Part shown: positions 38,501-53,500 of the stretch, in pieces | Numbering within the stretch: position 1 is the first letter of the stretch | Layout of the letters: each line of letters begins with the position of its first letter | NCBI GenBank assembly: GCA_009869945.1 | Contig: WIXG01000134.1 | Coordinates: 121,499 to 185,498 of the forward strand | Reading direction: 5' to 3' | From: Mesaphorura yosii | Lineage: Eukaryota > Arthropoda > Collembola > Poduromorpha > Tullbergiidae | DNA length: 64,000 nt | Translations under genes and position numbers: made by a program | Notes under the pieces: model-generated | The model's database searches: none | What the model was told of the DNA's origin: nothing | Seen by the model: only the letters and a program-made list of their open reading frames with translations

Positions 38501-41500
38501 ACAAAAGGCGAGTCACGTTCATGTTCACAACCCTCTTATGACAAAATTAACAAAACTCAGCTAATTAAAAATTCCCAGCGTAATAGGCTCAAACTCGATA
38601 AGCTTAGCAATAATCGTTTCATAAATGCTCTATCATTTCATAAATGTCAACCTGTCAAAATTCCATTAAAGCATTCAACCACACAAATTCTTCATAATTA
38701 GTCCAAAGTGGGAAAAGTTTCTGGCCTTTGTAGTAGGGCAATTATCATGTCAAAGTTCTGCTAAATTAATTATTTAATGTTGCACGTGCGTCCGAGCGGA
38801 TCCTCCCCTTCTTCCACATTTGCCATTTTTTTATTGCAATTTCTCTACCGTGTCATCTCGCAGCCCACGCTGCTTTCATCGTAAATATCATCTCTACATA
38901 ATTCCATATTTTAATGCATCCGCAAACCATAACCATACTTAACTCAGCACAAAAGAGGACGTTGAAAGGGACATTAAACTACTTTGTGACTTGTCTCGTG
39001 CGTCAAAATTTCTAAACAATGAAATTCATAATGCAGCAATGACAGCTAGGACATAATTCAATTATGAAAGGTGTCTGTGAGTGTCATGGATTCGCTTTGC
39101 TCATTCTTGCGCGCCCTTTCATTGTAATTTCCGTACATATTTGTCATTTATGCTCTCTTATCGCTGGCGCTATCATCGCCATCAGCCATCTGCACTCTGC
39201 AAACTCGCGTGTCGTTCCAACCCTATAAAAATTTATGACATGCACAGTTTGACAATAAAATACTCTTATCCGTGATCAAATATAAGTTTCTTATTTAGGC
39301 TGTGGTCCGCATTTGCATTTGCAGCGCCTTTGCAAATTTTACTTTCAACTTGTCGAGAATTAAGTACTAAATTAATTGAATAGAAAGTAAAGTGTCTGTG
39401 CAATTGAGATACAAAAAGATTTGCAGCATGACGACGGCAAGCAAGTCGGCGTCTGCGTCTTCTCTTCCGCGTGCTGCTGAGTTGCGATTTTTGTACGTGT
39501 AAAACAGGTTACTCATCCATCATGAAACAATGAATTTTAAAGAGATGCATCAATAATGTCGACAGTTGCTATTGCAAATCTTCAAATCTAATTTGAGCCA
39601 GGCAGTTAACCCGTCGAGACTCTTGGTCGTAAATCTTGGATATAAATCAAAGCTGTCGATTTCTAATTACAACGGAATCTTGCATCCTGCCCTGCCACTG
39701 CCATGGCTCTTGGCTTTTTGAACTTGACACAGAAAAACCAGCCAGACAAATCTTTACGGTGCAGTGCAACAGGTGTCTTGTCTTAATTAATTTGTGCTAC
39801 CAAAACACAATATGGTGCAACAAATTGGCGTGAAATTGGGGTAGAATGGAACACAATCAACTCTCACTTAATGTGTCAGCTCCACAAGCCTCTTATTGTC
39901 ATCGCGGTCGCACTTGAGCTAAGTCATTGTTTGTAAGGCAAGCAAGTGACTAGATTACATGCACAACGCATAAGAGACAGGCCACAAAATATTAAATTAG
40001 GAACATCTGAATCCACGTCTACGCACTTTTCTGTGAGGGCTCAGAGACTAAACAATGGCTCAAAAACAAACAATGCCAAGAGTACGCGAAGATGGAGGAA
40101 AGTTTTGTAAAGAATCAGAAGCCACAAGCCAGTAACAAAGATTACCAAACACGGGAGTCTCGAATTAACCAGACGTAACAAACCAAACAAGGATCTTGGG
40201 ATCAAGATCGAAATTTCACTTTTATTTTAAATTTTTAGTGCTGTCTGAGACATTCCGAAGCTTCAAAATTATCCAATCCCCATACTCAAGCGTAATAACT
40301 ATCAGGAGGCGGCCGCCCAGCTCTTAACACAATTTTAGCCTCAGTAAACAAGTCAAACCAAGAGACCAAGTCAAAACTCCATTCAAGCATAAACTCTGCA
40401 TGTAACCCTACCAGAAAGACCTAAATTTTAAAAGCATTTCAAAATTACTTCTTACTTTCAACGAGCAGTGATTTAACATGTAAATAACGTCCAAGTGATA
40501 AGATAACAGGAACTTAGCAAGGTTGTGCTAGGCAATGCTAATTTGTTCGTGTAATATTGACTTGACTATTACTCGGCATATTTCAATGCAATCCACTCAT
40601 TTATACTCAGGAAGAAGCTCTGCGTACTGCTTATCGGCTGAACTTGAAAATTTCCAGGAAAGCTCAGAATGTAGTCACGTCTAATTAAAAGATTACATTA
40701 AGCACCTAAAACTATTTCAAAAGCTTACCATTCCAATCTGTTCTGATTCAAATAGAATTATGCAATCTCCATTAAGGGTGCTCATAAAGCTCGATCATGT
40801 AACTTTAAATTGAACAAATTGAATAGACCATTAAAAAAGGTGCAGCGCAACTGCAACTAACCCAGTCAAGTCAATACTTGTTCGTGTTTACTGTAATCAA
40901 TACGCATTTTGTCGTGAGCTCATTCACGAGTAAAACATGTTCAATTCCTGAATTATTGATTGCAACATTATCAATTTCAATACGAGCGTGTAACTGAGAT
41001 TTAGATTTAGAAGCGCACGCCTCAGCTTTCGATTTCAATCAGTCGACGGATATTAATAAAATTCGTTCGTTTTCGATTTCATTCTTTGGCCTGATTTGTA
41101 ATTTGATATGTTAATTTTCTGAGATCAGCTTTGGCTTTTTACATGGACCACTTGATCAGTTAACTCAAAAAGCACCGTCGCGCCGTGCAAACAAATGACG
41201 CATTCTTTCATAACAATGGGCTCGTAATTTAGTTTTACAAATCGGTCACTTATTGAAAGTTTGCAAATTGCAGATTATTGTGCGGGCATGTGTTGTTAAA
41301 GCCTCTGCAGTCTGCATTCGGCATTCACGAAGGTGTTTGCCTTTGCCCTTCTTTTCGTCTCGTGAAGGACGTCGCTCCATTTAAGGTGCAAGTATTCTGT
41401 GTCACTTTCTGCCTTTGCCTTCTGCCCTCGTAACACAAGATGCTAACGCTGAAGTGGCTAATTTGCTCTCTGTTTGCCTTTCAATGTCTGCCAAGACAAA

Positions 41501-44500
41501 ACTAGTTTACAAGTCAATAACAAATTAAGTCAGAATCTCTGAATTGGATTTTAACAGAAAATTGGACCTGTAAGTAAGTCGCCTGCTTCTGTTTCCTCAT
41601 TTTGACGGTTTCAAGCAGTCAAGAGCCACATGCACAAATGCATTCACAACTAGCCTCAATTTTCACGAATCACCATTCAAAAAATGGGACAAAAACTCGG
41701 ATAACTCTTCCAACTGGCTACGTACAAGACAAATCCGTTGACCAGCACTTCTTTTGTTGCTTCATCCCTCCAAGAAAGTCATTAAAAGGTGTGGCGAATG
41801 AAGAAAGAAAAACATGCCGGTCGCAGCGGGCCACAATAAATTTAAGTCAGATTTAGTTCTCCTTTCTTCTCCTTCTCGCTCAGATTCTACACAGGCTCGA
41901 GTATTTAACTCTTGATTTACATTTCTTGTCTTCTTTTGTAAGAGATCAAGCAAGGGTCAAATTCTACGCACTTCTCTTCGAAAATGTAAGACAAGACGAT
42001 GCTTTTGAAAGCATGTACTTAAGCACTGGCCTGCCTGGTGATTTACAATTGGAGGCAACAATAAGAATAACGAGCACCGTGAGTCTAGCTCGTATTGCCT
42101 GTCTGTCCTAAAGATGTGCACGTATGCGATTAACTCAATTACACGGATTCAATGAATAAATTTCATTTCTTCATCATTTTTATTGCGCTGGCCTAATTCT
42201 AAAATGCGTAATTCAGCACATGCAAATTGCGAAATGAAATACTGCGCGGCCAAGTGCGCGGACGCGTACGCGTAAGCGTTTCACATCTTTCCAAGCTTTA
42301 TGAGTTGAGGAAGGACAAGAAAAAATTAAAATGCAGGCAGACTCGATTCTCGAATCGAATTCTTGTTGGAAACAAGTTTGTTATGATAATGATAGCCGAC
42401 GCCGAGACTGCAGGCTGCAATGTGAACCCATAAAAATCATTGATACGATACGCATTTAATTATAATGCTATTCATCATGTGCTTAATTGTTCTTCCTATT
42501 AACCTTTTTAACTAGGTTCGCATTGCGTGCTGCCCAATCAATTTCAGGTGCCCCTATTAACTCATCGTATCGTCTCAGATTTCAATTTCATCAATATTGG
42601 TTCGATTCCAATTGAATACGTAAACATTTCCTCGTTTACAGCTGCTGCTGAGCGGAGAATCTGCTCCCAATCTTGAGTCATTAATTATTCACTCGTTGCA
42701 ATCAAAACAATTGATCAACGGCACCATTGGAATTCGCCACCACACTAATTTTGATGCCATCATTGATTTGGCAGCAGAATTCGCAGAATTGGCGAAACAC
42801 AATGCGATTCATTACAATGCAGAAGTACAGGCACGGATTCTCCGAAGGAAGGCAAAGAAAGCTGGCTAACAGGGTCAAAGCGAAAATAAATAACGCAACG
42901 GGGTAACATAACATCTTATTATTTCCAAACAGAAACTGATCAAAGGCATGCATGCACGTATAATTGTAATTATACGCCAAGGTGTTTTGCATTAATAACA
43001 CACTAAACTCGTAAACTCTATCTCAGTCTAGTCTCGCTTTAAGTATGCAAATTTTGTTTTCTATGAGCCACTTTATTGCTGATCAAGACAAGAAAGGCTT
43101 GGCTATACCTTTCTCTCAGCCACAGCTGCAACGCTGCATTTGGACAATACAGCAATTATTTTCCCTTATTTATCGAAAGAAGTTCCACAGAAATTACAAT
43201 TACGGAAAGGATTAAGTTACACTAATCATCGGTGTCTCATTAACGCAATACGCAATCGAATTAGCATTTGATCTCAATTTACGAGCCGAGTATATTGATG
43301 TCAGTGTTTACAATTACAAGGTAAATGTGATTTGCGAATTGCGATTCCCTTCCTGAAAAATATGTGAACAATTCCAAGACATGGATAAATAGGCTCGAGC
43401 CAAGACAATCGCATGATTATTTCACAACAATACTCTCAACGACGAAGAACAAAAGTTGGCCATACAACAAGATGCAAGGTACAAGATTTTTATTGGAGTA
43501 AAGATGAAGAATACCGGTTTTGTGGCAATTAAATATTTAAATTCCTCTGATCTTCTTACTAGAATGCTACAGCGTACGTTCGTAAGGAACAAGATCATCG
43601 TAAGTTATCGTACCATCATCAAATGCTTAATGCTTCATCAGAAATCTGAATAGCACTCATAAACTACGATATTAAATAATGTCAAAGTGAAATGCACGAA
43701 ACACACGGCACACGGGGCGAAGGAATTCGCAAATTATGAGGCCAGGAAGAATTATTACAATTACAGCAAACATTTGGATATTTCTTCATATCTTCCTCTT
43801 AATTTACTGCTTTATTTAGATTTTCAGGCTCAGAAGATGACTTATCATGGAATCATCTACAGATTACCTTTGAGATTACTACCATGAAAGCGGAAAGCAT
43901 TAAACGGCGAGCAGTCAGTAGAATCAGAAGAATTGCAGGCTGGTTCTCTGTGCTTGGTACAATGATGTCATGAGTTCGATCGTGATTTAAAGATGACTCA
44001 TCCTTCAGCTGCACTTTTGTGCTACAATATTATCAAAACTTCATTAACTTACTTTCAGAATCTTTATCAGTGCATACGTATACATGAGAAAATTCCTGAG
44101 CTAATTGTATGAACGTCGAAGTGTCTCTCTCAATAAACACAAAAGTAAAACTGCAGCGTACACGCACAACCGCAGAGAACTTGGCCTGGCATGGCATTGA
44201 CGGCCTTTCGGTTCGATTAACTAACAAACTACGGCACAAAAGGCGAACAATAGCAAGGCAAAAGGAAATACTCTGTGAGCACAAAGCAATGAATCATTCG
44301 CATGTCGCAGTCGAAGTGATTGCTTAATGCTCAGTGCCTTAATTATCTTTTAACACTCCAGTCAATTGCATTCCCATTTGCCATAATGCATTGGGCTTCG
44401 GTGTTACGTCGTGCTAGTGCTGGTGCTAGGTGATAACAGTCATAAGTTAATACAATAGGGTTCGAATAATGGCTGGGTGTTTCTACGTTTCGCCGTGGCG

Positions 44501-47500
44501 AATTTGGCCATTCAGCTAACTTGGTCGCAGGACCGTGAAGCGCGTAACGCTTGTGTGCTGTTGCTGCTTGTATGACTCATCGTCATCATCTCTCCTCTTT
44601 CATGACCTTGTATTTTTTGAGTGCCTTGTGCTGAGAGCCTCTGCGCTGTGTTGCGACGTCAAATTCGCCTTACATTCGCCTATTCAGCTTCAGCAATTTG
44701 CAGTTGAGCCCACACTTGCTTGTTTACAAGAATTCCACTTCAGGAAAATTGTCCACATCGAGCCGTGTTTTGGTGAGGCTGCGTCTTCATGGAATCACTT
44801 AATTATACGTGCAATAATTCTTTAACATCAAACACTGGAATCTTGAATTCTTGATATTGAGGTATCATGAAATGAGAATTTAGTGAATCATGATGTCCAA
44901 AAGGTTCAGCTCCTAAACAGCTAAACTCGGTACAGCCTGGCGAACTACGTACTCAACTGGGTAAACTCCATGTATTACTATTATGTTTGTGGTTTGTTGC
45001 AAACAAATCTAAATGGCATCACAGGATCGTCATAATGCTAGAACCCAATTCTGCTTAGAGTACTGGCAGAATGTGCTTGATTTAACAATCTTTTACCTTC
45101 ACTACCTAAAATATGAGCATTCACTCATCTGTAGAACTGGTACACTACGCTTTTTAATGTCTGTGAACTGAACTCTAAACAAGAACATGCAAGCTTTTAT
45201 GTGAACTAATTTCGGGTTGCTTAAATCTTTAACCTCAATACGGCCGAGTACGGTCGCGCCATGCCAGCAGCGCTTAGCGTTTCATCGAACATTATCGAAA
45301 CCGCATTGAGTTGCTATATTTCACAAACACAAATGCGGCCCGGCCTTATCAATGCAATGGCACATTCCGAGCAGATCATCAAATTGAAATTGAGAAATCG
45401 CGTGCATATTTGTAGCGACTTCGGCCTTTGTGGCGTGCGTACACTCAATTAGCTTATTTGTCCCAATTATACTTGCGTCTGCGTTTGTAATTTGGGCAGT
45501 AATTCCCACTGTAATCACACCTGTGAAAATGCGGGCTCCTGATTACCGATAAGACGCTTACATCTGCTTGACGGTCGCCAGTGACTTTTATGGGCATTGA
45601 TTATGATTATTACACAAATTGTGATTCTGCTATTTTGATTCTCACAGGCTACTGAATAATTCGCATCTCAATTAAAAGTAGATGAATGCCGCGACAGCGA
45701 CAGCAACGGAGGCTGATGCCTGAAAAGGCATACGATGGCTAATTGCGTTTCTAATTAACTCATGTTAAAAAAGTGAATCGCAAAGCAGCGGCACCTTGAG
45801 AGCCTTTGGTTCTCGGTAAAAGCCATAAGATTATTTTTCTAATAATAAACTTACAACTTAATAACGTAAAGATGGTTGAATGTAACGAAAGATTAAATGA
45901 GTGAAGCCTAAATGAAGTTACGCAACCCAATTCTTTATTTACACACTGCAAAATAAAGAAAGATCAGTGCCCAGTGCTATTCAAGTTATTCAGCTGCTCA
46001 TAATGCTAAAGCTAATAAATGTATAATGCAATATGCAACGTAAGCACAATCACTGCTCGTCTCCCAAAATAAATACTTTGCATTTGAATTTCAATTAATC
46101 ATTGTACCGTGCCTTTGCCTTTCTCATCTGCATTCGCATTTTACGATGCACATTCATAATTTGAGCTTCCCTTCGCCTTCGTGGTTTTATTTACTTAACA
46201 TTCCAACTCCTTAAATAGTAAGGCACTGCAAGCAGTAAATGAAGAAGATGCGCTGTCGATTCGTGATGGAGCGGAGCCACGAAAGTGCAATCAAATGAAG
46301 TGAAATGACGACAGGCAATTTACGCAAACTCGATGGCGATGGCGTTGCATATTTAGAGCAGCAATGACAATGCAGAAGTGTGTGTCTTGCATTCAGAGAA
46401 TGGGAAGATGAATTCCACTTCCAACAATGCAACGTGATGTCTCTGCAAAGTGTCTGAGATTAATTCCTACACTTTCTCTTGCATTAGAGCGTCGCATTGA
46501 TCAATAAAATGATACTGCATGCAGCAATGAGATGACACATGTCCTTGCCGCATTTTGTATTAAACTGCAGCCAGCACTTCACTGCATTGAATTGCATTCA
46601 TTGCCAACTCATTGCACAAATGGAACGAACTGAACCTTGAAATCAGGCGGCCTACAGTCTTAAAACTGCCTTTGCTTAAGAAAATACGAAGCATTGCGAA
46701 TCTGCTTCAAAAGTTTGTTTTCCCTCATCTCAATCTGTCATGCTGTTCATTTCTCTTGTTATTAATTGCACGTTGATGTTTACAAGGCATGTACAACTCT
46801 GCGTGTGATTGACAATTGTGTGCTTTGTAGGATTTTGCACGGTCAATAGCTTTAAAAATGAAGTAGAAATTAGGATTTCATTTGCCAAAACTCCTGCATT
46901 GTTTTGTACATTAAAACTAGATCAGCAGCATGGCAAAGCTAGCAGCAAGAAACTTAAAACGATAAATGTTCTCAGGCAAGACACGGCACGACGGCACCAA
47001 AATCTCGGACAGCCACCCGAAAATGACATTAGCATTTTTTCTTGGTCGAAATTGAATTGAAAATGGTCATGCAGTCATGTTTTACTCTGAGCATCATCAT
47101 TTGGAATGATTTATCATTATTAATGCCAAGAGTCCAGTGTCTTCCACATAAATTGTTTCGAAACAAGACGAGCGAGACGTGGATGAAAAGAGCCGCCTTT
47201 GAGTTATGCACATTTTGTGCAGACTAATGCAATGAAATGCATTCCAGTTTTGAGTCTTGGAGCTATTTTTATACGCAGGCATTAGCGTAATGCGTAATGC
47301 AATACCAACCAGCAGAAGAACGGACGAACCTGACACGAGAATCGAGAATTGTTGCTTTTACCGAATCGAATAACAGACAATTTATTGCCGTTCATTGAAT
47401 ACATCCTGGAAACACAGATGAGAAGCGTCACAGTCACCGTACAAGTTGAAAGGATTACCAAATAATATACGGGGCCAGAAACCTGAAACTAGGCTAGCTA

Positions 47501-50500
47501 CAGTACTCCAAAGTTATATAACACGGAAAAACTCAGGTAGCATCAATCAAGATCATTTGATATTCAAAATGGTTACACCCTTGATAATAATATGCACGTC
47601 GTCTCGTATGTGTGGCGACACGAAAAACGGCAGAGTCAGCAAATGATGAAGACAGAAACAGACACCATACCTGGTCTGGTCTGGTCACAGCCAAAGCATA
47701 GTAGAGCAGAGCGAGTGAGCAGCACAGATTTTTGTCTCGCCAAGCCAAGTCATGCCGTAATTTATAACATTCAAAATTGCTTCTAATGAATGTTCATTGT
47801 CTAATGCTTCGTGCTTTAGCTTACCTTTTTTGTTATCCTCCGATTCGCTTGAGCTCTCCCACGTATGATATCAAGAGCTCAAAACGGAAGTGAGGTTCGA
47901 ATGCAGCTTTGGAGCATTGGAGCTTTGCACATACACGAAACACGGTAACAATACTTTGGCCATGTAATGTTAATGTTATAATAAAAATCGCGTTGAGTGA
48001 GCTCAACATTGTACACAATTCTATTACTGATTCGATTCCTGGCATGCATGCGGTAATAAAACTAATGCAATTGCAACGATATCTCTTCCATCACAGCTGC
48101 ATTGCTGCATTGCACTGCGGATAAGCGAGGCAGCAAGTTAACAATCGACATCGCATGCAAGAAACATGGTTCTAAATCTTTTAAGTCCTGCTGCATGAAA
48201 GTTAAAACAAAATTCGACCGGGGCAATTAAAATAGACAAAAACTGAACTAAAATGTTTCTCTGTATAAAGTATTTTTCAACTTTGTGTGCTTCTTATCTG
48301 ATTCCCGCATTAAAATCGCCGGAATTCACACGTCTAGAAACAAGCACAGCAAATTCTTGTGGCATAAAATTAATTTCATGAGAACGCAAATCTCAGATCT
48401 TTCATACGAAGAAGTACGATAAATTAAGTTCGGGAAAGCAAACCTGACGTGCAAGGAACAATAAAAATTTAAAGTTGATTATGTAATCTACGACTCAGGC
48501 TCGGAGAACGGTTGGTCAAAAAACGATTCCCATGAAAAACACTCTCGGACGTTAAACCCGAACGGTAGTTGGCAGGTAGGTAGCAAATGAATTTGTTCAG
48601 CACGTAGTCACGTAGATGATATTTTCTTGTCTTGTCTTGCCTTGCTTTGACCATTGTCTCAAAATTATCAACGATATAATTGTTAGTTGGACGAACAGAA
48701 ATGCTTGACGCAAAAAGTGTTATTGTTGGCAGTTGGCTGAAGGGACAATTACTCCAAATGCCCGAGCAAAGTGGAAAATCTGAGGCCATTATTCTAATAA
48801 AACTGCGGCTTCATACATCATAAGTTAACCAACAATGAGATCGTTAAGACCAGGACAGGCTTCGTCTGTCGGTCGGTTTATTGCAACTGCTGCAATTCGA
48901 ATTCCGTGTCCGTAATTCGTAAACATCAACAAGGAATCGCATTTCGCGTAACTGACAATAACAATAATACATAACGAACGAGTTCTATCATACAAATCGT
49001 AAAATGTCCAACATTGTCCCGCGTACGTGTATGTGAACAAACACAGACGAGCTAACGAGTACTACAAAGTACGAGTACGAGCGGAGATCGAGAAAAGGTA
49101 AACATTCGGGACATAAATCATTCGAGAAAACAATCTAACACGATCTCATACACGACGATTGCGAGGTGAAAGAATAAAATAAAGATTTCATGCTCTTAAT
49201 GTGATGCTACTTCGCGTTGGAATTTTTCTAGAGTGGTCAATTCATGTAACGAGTATTGTAGCGAGTAACGAGCACAACAATAACAAGAGAATAGAACGAC
49301 TAATCACTAACCAATATTACATTTTCGGGCTCTGCCGCAATAATTTTATATAACAAGCAGATGAGTTGAAAGAAAGCAGCTCTGCGTTCTACGCGCTCAT
49401 TCATGATACCGGGCAGTAAATTAAGAATTAAAAATGTCCATCATATTAAGCTTGTCACATTGGAATGTGACGACGAACCTGTGCTGTGTGAGTACAAACA
49501 AGTATTTCTTGGTTTCTGCTTCTGTCTGCGTGCTCATTCAACTGCAATTATGTGCACTTGTTCTCCTCTGATTACGTATAAAAAGTCTGGCTCAGCTTTT
49601 ATGGTTGAATAGTGATAGTAATTATTTCACTACGTTTCATCTCGAGCTAAACACGCCATTCACCATTCGCATTGGAAAATCCTGATCTTTTATTGGAGAG
49701 GCTGCGCCAACCATGCCATAAACAGTGAGAGTGTCAATATTTCTTGATTCTTGCAGGTAGCACGCAACGGAGGCAAGATGAAGATGGGCGTATTTCGAAT
49801 TGACAGGACAAAGATTCACAGAACGATTAAACAGATATGGCACCAAGAATAATTTACTGTAATTAAACGTCTCCGTCTCCCACTTTTACTTTTAACTCCT
49901 AATACAGTCAAAGCTTTGTTGGTTTGAATTCTTTGAATGAATACCCGATCACTAATCACAGTTTATCGCTGCCGTCGTCGAATGAATAGGAAGCGGAGCG
50001 GAGCGGTGCGGTGAACGACCAAAACAACATTCCTTCGTCCATTCTCGCTAGGCAATCACACAAGTGCTTCAGTGTTCCTGCATTGTGCTTCATCAACGTT
50101 AATTTTATTTACGAGGCAGAAGATAATTAAAGAACCAGAAGCCGGAATCGTGCGATGACGATGACGAGCGAGATGCGGGCAAGACAGACAGCACAGAAGC
50201 GACGAACTCTTCGTACATTCAAATTAGTGAGGCTGAGAAGCCTTCAATTACTCGCGAAATCGTTGAGATCGGCGTCTTCTGCGTCAGGAGTAACATTAAT
50301 TTGAGAGATAAACACCACAGGCGAACATTTTTAAACCGCAGCGTCTCGCATCTTCCCTGCAGTAAACATCTTTCAAGATAACAACATCGCGTTCTCATCA
50401 TCGTCGTACGATTACCATTATCATTACCATTTTTACCATGCGAGCACGCCACAGAAATCAGAAAATGAATTAATTGACCAAAATCCAAATGCTTATTATT

Positions 50501-53500
50501 GTAACGCTTTAATAATGCAGTGTGTGGTTTTATGCATTTGTCGAATGATTCCGACCGCGCATGCTGATGATCATGACAGTAGAGTTAGAATTCATTGTCC
50601 TGCATCAATCTTGAGCGTTCGGGACGAGGAAGCCTGAGCCTGACGCCTGTCAGGCGCTTGATGCGGTGTTGGAGTGAATGCGACTGGTGACTGCCATTAG
50701 TTAATACAGTCGTAATCTCGCTCAGTCTCTACTACTCTGCCTAGAATCGAATGCAAATGAGATGCGTCTGCATGTAAGCAAGCGCAAGCATTGTCCAAGT
50801 CCAAAATCACATCAAAATCATGTAGTAGCTGATCATGATGGACTGGGCATCCTCCATAATTACGACTCGCGTATTATTATATAAATTGACCAAAAAAGTC
50901 GTCTTCTTGTCCACGTCTTTCATTGCATTTCACGAATTTCACCATTCAAGTTTGGTCTAACAATGTTTTTCGCAACAACGCGTACGCGGACACGACGCAG
51001 AGGCAAATGAACTTGGAATAAAAGAAAACGCAGACGCAGATTGCAGATGCAATGAGTACAAGTACAATGGGAGACGCAACACTTTGACAGGGTGCAAAAA
51101 ATTCGCTCTCGTCAACATCGTTCTGCAGTGCAAACACAAGCACGAAAGCACGAAGAAACGAAAAGGAAGATACGATGCTTGGCGATAAGGAAATGAAAAG
51201 TTCTTTGGAATTGAATGCGCCTGCGTTCTTGACTTGACGGAAATTAGCCACCGAGACAGCAGCAATTGTGCATGTTTTGATTCGAAACGGTCGCATCACA
51301 GCCAATCAATTTTGTACTTCGCACAGCGAAAATGAAAATAATGTCAAGGTGAGGAAGTGCGAAAATGCACGTCAAATCAAGAGTTATGTAATTGCGAATT
51401 GCCTTTACGCATCCGGACACCGGCGACGACAAGCCACGTCGGCCACGACAGAGACAGCCTGAGTTGCATGAGATTGTCGCCCAGATTGTCAGGGAAGAAT
51501 GTTTGCACATGAACCTGCCTTGTAATGTCCATTTTGATTCCATTCTTGCAACCTTGGAATGCAATGCGAATGTAATCATTTGAGTGAAATAAATCTCTGG
51601 AATGTTCAAGTCACTCCAAGCCTCAATCTCAGCCACAGCAGCAATTTTTTACTTGCAGACTGTAAAAAGAAGACACGTTTGTCAACTGAGTAATGCGACG
51701 TGACAGACAACCGACCAACAACTGAGACTCAGCAACGGCAATGTGATCTTGGTCGAAATGAACCTGACGATAGCGAGACAACGAGTTAAAAAATGCTCCA
51801 CCTTAATTCAAGGTAAAGTCAACTTGCAATGCGACTTGCTGCTGCAAAATGACAGAGGACTTGATGCACTTGATGCAATAAAGCGAGCAATCCGAGCAAT
51901 TAGTGAGACGTAAAATCGTATTCAAATTGAGCAACTAAATGCGAAATGCAATTCATCACTGCGCATAAGGTATAAGAAAATGTAGCTCGCCGTCGCCGTT
52001 GTCCTGCCTGCCATGCAGGATTCGAAGGAGCTCTCCCACAGAGATGACCAAAACTAATTGTGCTGCATTCACAATCAGAATCGCACGTAGCCGTGGCTCG
52101 TTTAAAACAGAGCAATGCAGAGAAGACCAAAGCTGGTCTCTCAGTCGGACTCCTTTCCTGACAATGCTTTATGAAATATGAAGTGTATTTAATCTACAAA
52201 GTTACACGTAATCTCTGCGTGATCTACAAAATCTCTGACGGCACGACTGTACTGCGTTGCGCTTTGCAATTGTTTCAAATGTCTTGGCCGTCCTGCTGGA
52301 AGAAATTCTCTTCTTGATTCTTTGCAGTTTTTGGCGTCCGGCTACTCACAGGTTCATACAATCACTAGTCGCACAATGCAGAAATTCCATGCAACGATTA
52401 TTCAAGGGATTTAAAGCACACTTGTTTCTGCGAGCATGAAATACAATGGGACTTTGGGTTGGCTGATTTGGCATTTTAAGGATTATAATCAGGTACACAC
52501 AGCAGGTGAGTTCATTCTTTTCTCCCATGCAAGTCTAAATGCATGATGCATGCATGCGGAGACAATGTCTCACATAAAAACTGTTACGACTCTAAGTTCT
52601 CAGGCAAGAATGGACAGTGCTGCATCACGAGATGCGGAAGGAAGAGATGAGAAGCTATAAAAAGACTCGCGTTGGCATTGTTGAGGCAAAGAATATTTAA
52701 TTCTTCATGTTACATAAGAGATCTGCAGTGCAGCGCAGGCATTCTTCACTTAATTTAATCGAAATCCTTCAAATTAAACAATGACCAAAGGGAAATTTGT
52801 TTCAAAGCCTTCCGGTTTTTAAGTCAACTTCAATACTGACGTATTACTTGCTGTTATTTAAGTTTAAATTAAACCTGAAACTTGCTATCGACATATACTG
52901 CATCATCATTGACCTGAGTGGGTCTCTCACAGTACTACCAAAATAAACCAAAAAAATTATTGGTGTGCCGCGCTTTGAACTTATTTCAAGCAATTTTTTC
53001 AGACTCCCAGTCCTAAATAGTATTGCGGCAATTACTGTTTCCTTCATATCAACAAATACCGAACCGCTTGCTTCCTTAGTTGAATACTGTTTGTTATTGA
53101 GATGAGAATCAAAATTAGAATTACGGTAATTTTAACAATGCGAAGGCGAAAGTCCAATAAACATAAACATAAACAAGATGTCAATGTCTTATCAATGTGA
53201 ACGTGAACGCATGCTACTGCCGTTTTGCGTTTCTGCTGAATATTTCCATTAACCACCTTTCTTGGTTATTGCGCCGCTACGACGGTCGGCCTCTTAGCGG
53301 CTCGTTTGATAATAGCACATACATTGCTTCAATATTTATGTGTATGACAAAGTGACAATTTTAAATTTAGACGCTTTAGGACATTGACTTGTTCCTTTAG
53401 CGGGGCTTAACGCTTAAACTGTCATCGCCTCAATAAATCTTCGTTAATGATCGATTCACTTCCTGAATTCTCTCTCAGGCAGTCGGCAGTACTTAAAATG

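Noticed and set aside
42599-42609. GGTTCGATTCC matching a tRNA B-box
   Set aside because: No A-box at the right distance and no acceptor or anticodon stems can be formed around it.
51244-51636. 130-codon minus-strand open frame in the largest spire intron
   Set aside because: No domain or splice context, and plus-strand frames of similar size overlap it.
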